From: CAWCDJ01 sp963836015 | GTDB taxonomy: Bacteria; Acidobacteriota; Terriglobia; Bryobacterales; Bryobacteraceae | DNA: 64,000 nucleotides | Direction: 5' to 3' | Assembly: GCA_963836015.1 (NCBI GenBank) | Contig: CAWIIF010000004.1 | Span: 1-64,000, forward strand | Shown: positions 59,404-64,000 of the stretch, one piece after another | Layout: the number at the start of each line of letters is the position of its first letter | Position numbering within the stretch: the stretch's first letter is position 1 | The notes under the pieces: generated by a model | The model's input: the letters and a program-made list of their open reading frames with translations, nothing else | Databases searched by the model: none | What the model was told of the DNA's origin: nothing | Made by a program: the position numbers and the translations under genes

Positions 59404-60200
59404 TGCAGTGGGTGGCAGAGGTGGGCGCCGCCACCGGGCGGAGCGTCGCGTATGTCGGCGGGCTGGCCGAGATCTTCGGTAAATCCGTGCGGCTCCTCTT
59501 CCTCTCTCCTCTGAAGCGCGACCGCCTGGCGCAGCGCACGGTCCACGAGGCGATGGCCGTCGGCGTAGGCGCCGTCCCGATCATCTCGTTGATCACGTTC
59601 TTTGTCGGGGTCATCATCGCGCTGCAGGGCGCCTACGAGTTGCAGAGGCTGGGGGCCATGCAATTAGTGCCGCCCCTGGTGGCCATCTCCATCACGCGGG
59701 AACTGGGGCCTCTGGTGGCCGCCATCGTCGTGATCGGAAGGTCCGGCTCGGCTTTCGCCGCCGAGATCGGGACCATGCGGGTGACCGAAGAGCTGGACGC
59801 CCTGACCACCATGGCGCTCGACCCGGTGGCTTTTCTGGTGGTGCCGAAATTCCTGGCGATGGCCGTGATGATGCCCAGCCTGGCTATCTGGGCGGACCTC
59901 ATGGGGGTGCTGGGCGGAAGCCTCTTCGGAGTGATCGGAGGCGGCTTCACCTTCGGCGGCTACCTGATCGCTACGCGCGACGCCCTGCTGATGCGCGACG
60001 TCACCAGCGGCTTCATCAAGAGCTTGGTCTTCGGCATGGTGATCACCGCGGTGGGATGCCAGCAGGGCTTTTCGACCGGCGCCGGCGCGGAAGAGGTCGG
60101 CCGCTCCACCACTTCGGCTGTCGTGGTATCCATTCTGCTGGTGATCCTGATCGATCTTCTCTTCACCGCGCTGTTCTACGTGGCTAAGGGGGGCGCATAG
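59403..60200 (+). CDS. mlaE: MlaE-type lipid ABC transporter permease
   Basis: Inner-membrane permease of 265 residues with the MlaE/YrbE fold: an N-terminal amphipathic helix, about five TM segments (VGAVPIISLITFFVGVIIAL; LVPPLVAISITRELGPLVAAIVVIGR; FLAMAVMMPSLAIWADLMGVLGG; FIKSLVFGMVITAVGCQQGF; AVVVSILLVILIDLLFTALF) and the conserved ELGPL plus IGTMRVTEELDAL cytoplasmic loop that contacts the ATPase. Its ATG shares the A of the STAS stop. Partner of the ATPase (60206), the MCE protein (61005) and the lipoprotein (62024) in phospholipid traffic between membranes. Confidence 0.92.
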   Translation: MQWVAEVGAATGRSVAYVGGLAEIFGKSVRLLFLSPLKRDRLAQRTVHEAMAVGVGAVPIISLITFFVGVIIALQGAYELQRLGAMQLVPPLVAISITRELGPLVAAIVVIGRSGSAFAAEIGTMRVTEELDALTTMALDPVAFLVVPKFLAMAVMMPSLAIWADLMGVLGGSLFGVIGGGFTFGGYLIATRDALLMRDVTSGFIKSLVFGMVITAVGCQQGFSTGAGAEEVGRSTTSAVVVSILLVILIDLLFTALFYVAKGGA

Positions 60201-60205
60201 GCGAT

Positions 60206-61000
60206 ATGGCCGATCCCATCATTTCGGCCTCCGATCTGCGCGTTCGCTACGGCGACCGCGAGGTTCTCCACGGCCTCACGTTCGAAGTCCGGCGCGGCGA
60301 GACGATGGTGGTGATCGGGGGGTCAGGCTCGGGAAAGAGCACCCTGCTGCGGACTCTGGTAGGCCTCGAGAAGCCCTCCGGCGGACAGGTGCTGGTCAAG
60401 GGAGTGGACCTCGCCAGGGCCGGCGCTCGCGAGATGGACGCCATCCGCAAACGCATCGGCCTGGCTTTCCAGGGCGGCGCCCTGATCGGCTCGATGTCCG
60501 TGGGCGGGAATATCGCGCTGCCGCTGCTCGAGCACACCTCGCTCGAGCGAAGCACGATCGACGTGATGGTTCGCATCAAGCTGGAGCAGGTCGGTCTGAG
60601 CGGGTTCGAGAACTACAGCCCGTCGCAGTTGAGCGGCGGCATGAAGAAGCGCGCGGCCTTCGCGCGGGCCATGGCGCTCGATCCGGAGATCCTGTTCTTC
60701 GACGAGCCTTCCGCGGGTCTCGACCCCATCACCGCGGCGGGCATCGACGAACTGATCCTCAGCCTCAAGAAGGCCTACGCGCTCACCATGGTGGTGGTGA
60801 CCCACGAGCTCGCCAGCGCCTTCCTGATTGCCGACCGGATCATTCTGATCGACCGCGGCAACATCGCGGCTATGGGGCCCGCCGAGGAAGTGAGGAATAG
60901 CCAGCACCCGAGGGTCCGCCAGTTTCTGGACCGTATCGCGGATAACACGCAGGACGACGAAGTGGACCACTTGCGAATCTACACGGAAGGGATCAGGTAA
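60206..61000 (+). CDS. mlaF: MlaF-type ABC transporter ATPase
   Basis: 264 residues. Walker A GGSGSGKST at 38-46, signature LSGGM at 142-146, Walker B LFFDEPS with Asp166/Glu167, and switch His in VTHELAS; FQGGALIGSMSVGGNI carries the Q loop and is typical of MlaF/Ttg2A. The last ~25 residues extend beyond the core as in MlaF, which uses this tail to hold MlaB and dimerise. Begins five bases after the permease and ends four before the MCE gene. Cytoplasmic, energises lipid transport. Confidence 0.93.
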   Translation: MADPIISASDLRVRYGDREVLHGLTFEVRRGETMVVIGGSGSGKSTLLRTLVGLEKPSGGQVLVKGVDLARAGAREMDAIRKRIGLAFQGGALIGSMSVGGNIALPLLEHTSLERSTIDVMVRIKLEQVGLSGFENYSPSQLSGGMKKRAAFARAMALDPEILFFDEPSAGLDPITAAGIDELILSLKKAYALTMVVVTHELASAFLIADRIILIDRGNIAAMGPAEEVRNSQHPRVRQFLDRIADNTQDDEVDHLRIYTEGIR

Positions 61001-61004
61001 GACG

Positions 61005-62027
61005 ATGGAGCCGATGCGCGAGCGCACCCTGGTTGGGTTGTTTGTTCTGGTTGCGGGAGGCCTGCTATTCGGGACGATGATCGTGATCTCGGGTGGGATG
61101 GGCGGAGCTTCCGTGACGCACCGGGCCTACTTCAAGTTCGCCGGAGGCGTACAGCAAGGGGCGCCCGTACGCTTTGGCGGCATGTTGGTGGGGAAGGTCG
61201 AGCGGGTGCGTGTGGATCCCGAAGACACGACGCGGATCGAGATCCAGCTCAAGGTGGAGCGGGATGCGCCCCTGAAGACCGACAGTGTAGCCAAGATCTC
61301 CACGCTCGGCCCGTTGACCGATAACTACATCGAGATCACGACCGGGAGCCGGCAGGCTCCCCTGGCGCCGCCCGGCTCGGCGCTGCTATCGGAGGAGGCC
61401 TTCGGGCTGCCCCAGTTGGGAGACGCGGCGCAGGCCATGCTGCCTGACGTCCACAGCGCGTTGCAGAAGCTCAATCAGAACCTCGACGGCCTGCAGGTAA
61501 CGCTGGCGCGCGCGAACGATCTGCTGAACGACCGCAACCGCGCGAACGTCGGCAGTTCGCTGGATAATCTCCAGCACCTGGTGGCCGAGGTGCGGCCCAA
61601 GGCCACCCAGTCCCTCGACAATCTCAACGGCCTGCTGCTGGACGCGCGGCCCAAGGTCTCCGCCAGCCTCGCCAACATGCAGCAGTTGACGGTCAAGCTG
61701 GGGCCGCTGCTGGACGATCTCAAAACCACGACCGCGCGCGCCAACGAGACGCTGGCCCACGTGGATTCCACGCTGGTGGAGAACCGGTCCGACATCCGCG
61801 CCTCCGTGACAGGGCTGCGCGACACCCTCGCGAAGTCTACTGTGCTGCTGAACGGCGTAAGCCAGACACTGAGTCAGAATTCCGACAACATCGACGAGTT
61901 ACTCGATAACATGCGCATGACGACTGAGAATCTACGGGCGCTGACCGAGACCCTCAAGCAATCTCCGGCGAGCCTCATACGCGGCATGAAGGTGGCGGAC
62001 CGCAAGCCCGGGGAGATTCCGAAATGA
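61005..62027 (+). CDS. MCE/MlaD family lipid-binding protein with coiled-coil tail
   Basis: 340 residues. One TM helix (about 9-29), a single MCE domain (about 38-118: AYFKFAGGVQQGAPVRFGGM, VGKVERVRV, KISTLGPLTDNYIEI), then about 200 residues of heptad-like repeats (LNQNLDGLQVTLARANDLLN, LDNLNGLLLDARPKVSASLA, LDELL-type segments). This is longer than Escherichia coli MlaD and closer to PqiB/Ttg2C-like proteins whose helical tails form a channel across the periplasm. Its stop overlaps the lipoprotein start (62024-62027). Confidence 0.9.
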   Translation: MEPMRERTLVGLFVLVAGGLLFGTMIVISGGMGGASVTHRAYFKFAGGVQQGAPVRFGGMLVGKVERVRVDPEDTTRIEIQLKVERDAPLKTDSVAKISTLGPLTDNYIEITTGSRQAPLAPPGSALLSEEAFGLPQLGDAAQAMLPDVHSALQKLNQNLDGLQVTLARANDLLNDRNRANVGSSLDNLQHLVAEVRPKATQSLDNLNGLLLDARPKVSASLANMQQLTVKLGPLLDDLKTTTARANETLAHVDSTLVENRSDIRASVTGLRDTLAKSTVLLNGVSQTLSQNSDNIDELLDNMRMTTENLRALTETLKQSPASLIRGMKVADRKPGEIPK

Positions 62028-62638
62028 GGCCGCAGACCATGCGATCCGTGATGCCACTCTGCGTGGTGATGGCCGGCGGCCTGCTCGGCGCGGGCTGCGT
62101 CAGCACCAGGCCGGTTCACTATTACAGCATCGGACAAGCTTCGCCGCCCGCCGATCGGGGGAAGCCGGACGGACCCATTCTGCTGGTGGGCTACATCGCC
62201 ACTCCGGAAGCGCTGCAGGATGGCCGGATCCGCTATCGCATCGGCCCGAATGCGGAGGGTGCGTACGAATACCACCGCTGGGCGGAGCGCCCCGGCACGA
62301 TGGTCCGCGACTCCCTAATAGGCGCGCTAAGGGCCTCGGGCAAGTACCGGCGCGTGCTGGAAGCCGGCAGTTCGGCAACTGGAGATTACCTGGTGCGCGG
62401 CAAGATCCACGAATTCGGCGAAGTCGATACCGGGTCGATTCAGACTAGGATTTCCCTCGAGGTGGAACTGGTCAGCCGCAAGACCAACCTCAACGTCTGG
62501 GACTACGTCGCGGAGCACGAAGAGCCGGTCAGCGGCAAGACGGTCCCGGACGTGGTGGAATCGCTCGACCGGAACCTGCAGCGCGTGGTGAGCGACGCGG
62601 CCGCGGAGATCGGCAAGTTCCTGGCCACCCGAAGCTGA
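62024..62638 (+). CDS. ABC transport auxiliary lipoprotein (PqiC/DUF330-like)
   Basis: 204 residues with a lipoprotein signal: hydrophobic stretch then LLGAGC, so Cys25 is the lipidated residue. The mature part has the auxiliary-component pattern HYYSIG near the start, RIRYRIGPNAEGAYEYHRWA, MVRDSLIGALRASGKYRRVL and GDYLVRGKIHEFGEVD. Such proteins sit on the outer-membrane side of MCE transport systems. Last gene of the operon; ATGA overlap with the MCE gene. Confidence 0.85.
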   Translation: MRPQTMRSVMPLCVVMAGGLLGAGCVSTRPVHYYSIGQASPPADRGKPDGPILLVGYIATPEALQDGRIRYRIGPNAEGAYEYHRWAERPGTMVRDSLIGALRASGKYRRVLEAGSSATGDYLVRGKIHEFGEVDTGSIQTRISLEVELVSRKTNLNVWDYVAEHEEPVSGKTVPDVVESLDRNLQRVVSDAAAEIGKFLATRS

Positions 62639-62666
62639 GGTCGCCCGCGGGTGGTAAGCTACCGGG

Positions 62667-64000
62667 ATGCGATTCCTGGCGCTGGTGCTACTCGGCTACG
62701 GTCTCCCGGCGCTCGCCGCTGACGTCCTCACGCATCACAACAACCCGGCGCGGACGGGCGCGGTGCTGGATGAAACCACTCTTTCTCCGGGCTCGCTTAA
62801 GGAAGAAGCGTTCGGCAGGCTCTTCTCCTTCATCGTGGATGGCCAGATCTACGCGCAGCCGCTGGTAGTCACGGGGCTCGAGATCCCCGGCAAGGGTCCC
62901 CGCAATGTGGTGTTCGTGGCCACGATGCGCAACATGGTGTACGCGTTCGACGCGGATGGCGGCGACCCGTCGCCCCTTTGGAAGACCTCTCTGGGCTCCC
63001 CCATGCCGTACGACCGCATTCCCAAGGACGGCGGAGCGATCCTCGGCCAGTACAACATTCGCCCGTACATCGGCATTACCAGCACTCCCGTGATCGACCG
63101 CGCGAAGCGGCTGATGTTCGTCGTCGCCAAGATCGCGGAGCCGCAATGCCCGGGGGTGGACGAGGCAACCGCGGCGTGCCCCGTGGTCAATCGCATACAC
63201 GCGATCAGCATCGTGACCGGCGAGGTCGTGCGCAAGGCCGATATCCAGCTTCCCATGCAGAATCCGAACGTGCCCGCCCGGGATGTGGCCCGCCGCCATC
63301 TGCAGCGCGCCGCTCTGCTTCTGGCCAACGGCAGGGTCTACGCAGCGTTCGGCGCCCATCAGGATGCGCCGCCGTTCCAGGGCTGGCTGATGTCTTTCGA
63401 TGAAGATACCTTGCTGCCGCGCGATCCGGTTTTCTGCACCACACCCGGTGGAGAGATGGGCGGCATCTGGCAGGCCGGGAATGGCCCGGCCGTGGACGAG
63501 GCCGGCAATCTGTACCTCATGACCGGAAACGGCACGTTCGATCCGGAAGCCAAGCAGTTCGGCGGCACGCTGCTCAAGCTGAGCCCCAGCCTCACTCCGG
63601 AAGGCTGGTTCGCGCCGGCCAACGTGGACGCCCTGAATGCATTGGATGTCGACCTGGGCTCGGCGGGGCCGATGGTCCTGCCGGAGTCGAACCTGGTGGT
63701 CGGCGGCGGAAAGGACGGCAAGCTTTTCTTTGTGAGCCGGTCGAACCCGGGCGGCCGGCAGCCGCACCATTGGTGGCGCGACGGCACCGGTCCTCCCGAC
63801 CAGTTCTTTCAGGCGTCGCGGCCCTGGCGCATCAGCGGGCTGAGCTGGTTTCCGCTGCTGTTCAACGTGGGCTACCACCACATACACGGCTCGCCGGTCT
63901 ATTGGAACGGGCCGGGCGGGCCCATGCTCTACGTGTGGCCCGAGGAGGACAACGTCAAGGCCTTCCCCTACGATCCGGTCCGGAGACAGTTCCGCACCAG
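62667..64000 (+). CDS. Secreted PQQ-type beta-propeller protein, 3' end outside the window
   Basis: Open from the ATG at 62667 (CCGGG upstream, weak) to the window end: 444 codons seen, no stop. Signal peptide about 1-18 (MRFLALVLLGYGLPALAA), then propeller-like repeats: VLTHHNNPARTGAVLDE, VFVATMRNMVYAFDAD, PVIDRAKRLMFVVAKI, RVYAAFGAHQDAPPFQGWLM, NLYLMTGNGTFDPEAKQFGG, NLVVGGGKDGKLFFVSR. The family is common in Acidobacteriota, where it is annotated as PQQ-like or outer-membrane-associated; enzymatic role not established. It starts 28 bases after the lipoprotein stop but may have its own promoter. Confidence 0.8.
   Translation, partial: MRFLALVLLGYGLPALAADVLTHHNNPARTGAVLDETTLSPGSLKEEAFGRLFSFIVDGQIYAQPLVVTGLEIPGKGPRNVVFVATMRNMVYAFDADGGDPSPLWKTSLGSPMPYDRIPKDGGAILGQYNIRPYIGITSTPVIDRAKRLMFVVAKIAEPQCPGVDEATAACPVVNRIHAISIVTGEVVRKADIQLPMQNPNVPARDVARRHLQRAALLLANGRVYAAFGAHQDAPPFQGWLMSFDEDTLLPRDPVFCTTPGGEMGGIWQAGNGPAVDEAGNLYLMTGNGTFDPEAKQFGGTLLKLSPSLTPEGWFAPANVDALNALDVDLGSAGPMVLPESNLVVGGGKDGKLFFVSRSNPGGRQPHHWWRDGTGPPDQFFQASRPWRISGLSWFPLLFNVGYHHIHGSPVYWNGPGGPMLYVWPEEDNVKAFPYDPVRRQFRT

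Noticed and set aside
1..64000. CRISPR arrays, tRNA or rRNA genes
   Set aside because: No regularly spaced repeats, tRNA-like cloverleaf with a CCA-type end, or rRNA core sequences were noticed by eye.

Overview
The window looks like a chromosomal segment of a GC-rich soil Acidobacteriota bacterium, probably of the Solibacter/Bryobacterales type. The evidence is an Acidobacterium-type duplicated MacB/FtsX permease, an Oar-like TonB receptor remnant, a SpoIIE/RsbW/STAS cassette joined to Mla genes, and a very dense set of secreted plant-polysaccharide enzymes carrying Gly/Arg/Pro-rich inserts. This is inferred from gene content; no rRNA, tRNA or CRISPR array was seen.

Layout. (1) 1-678: decayed C-terminus of a TonB-dependent receptor, ending in a strong hairpin. 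(2) 775-4389: tightly coupled catabolic operon (SDR dehydrogenase, cyclase-family hydrolase, AstE/AspA-like metallohydrolase, enolase-superfamily dehydratase/racemase); facing it on the minus strand are RraA-like aldolase, amidohydrolase and GH39 genes (7333-4394). (3) 7498-15066: a large secreted glycosidase-like protein, a GH2 enzyme, an IclR regulator and a two-gene half-size DMT exporter. (4) 15107-16456: an integrase relic joined to a truncated GH43. (5) 16514-26004: main xylan/arabinan block: three-domain esterase (SGNH-CE1-CE1), a secreted protein of unknown function, GH43-ricin, divergent GH10 xylanase, carboxylesterase. (6) 26043-28531: DUF3800 relic and an intact 1.89-kb insertion sequence with a 16-bp target duplication. 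(7) 28647-35327: GH5-like, GH43, GH51, carboxylesterase operon. (8) 35620-50562: second GH43-ricin plus unknown-protein module, CE1 esterase, GH95, an internally deleted GH95-like relic, GH3, and two large GH67N/GH20-like secreted proteins. (9) 51346-55936: ADOP permease, an isomerase fragment, then a solitary conserved gene preceded by a compact multibranched RNA-like structure. (10) 55999-64000: toroid-fold protein, then an overlapping operon of SpoIIE phosphatase, RsbW kinase, STAS protein, MlaE, MlaF, MlaD/MCE and a PqiC-like lipoprotein, followed by a PQQ-type propeller protein cut by the window end.

How it works together. Blocks 4-8 read as an arabinoxylan/arabinan/fucoside degradation locus: backbone cleavage (GH10), arabinose removal (GH43, GH51), ester removal (CE1, SGNH, carboxylesterases), xyloside/fucoside trimming (GH3, GH39, GH95, GH2), with the sugar-acid operon as a possible downstream sink. 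LacI-type operator palindromes (TGNAANCGNTTNCA) lie before at least three of these units, so a LacI-family regulator outside the window probably coordinates them; the insertion sequence landed in one such operator but its target duplication rebuilt the site on the gene side. The last operon suggests phosphorylation-dependent partner switching acting on an Mla lipid transporter.

Most interesting leads: the structured leader plus unclassified gene at 54227-55936, the partner-switch/Mla operon, the tri-catalytic esterase, and Gly/Arg-rich inserts shared by many unrelated secreted enzymes.
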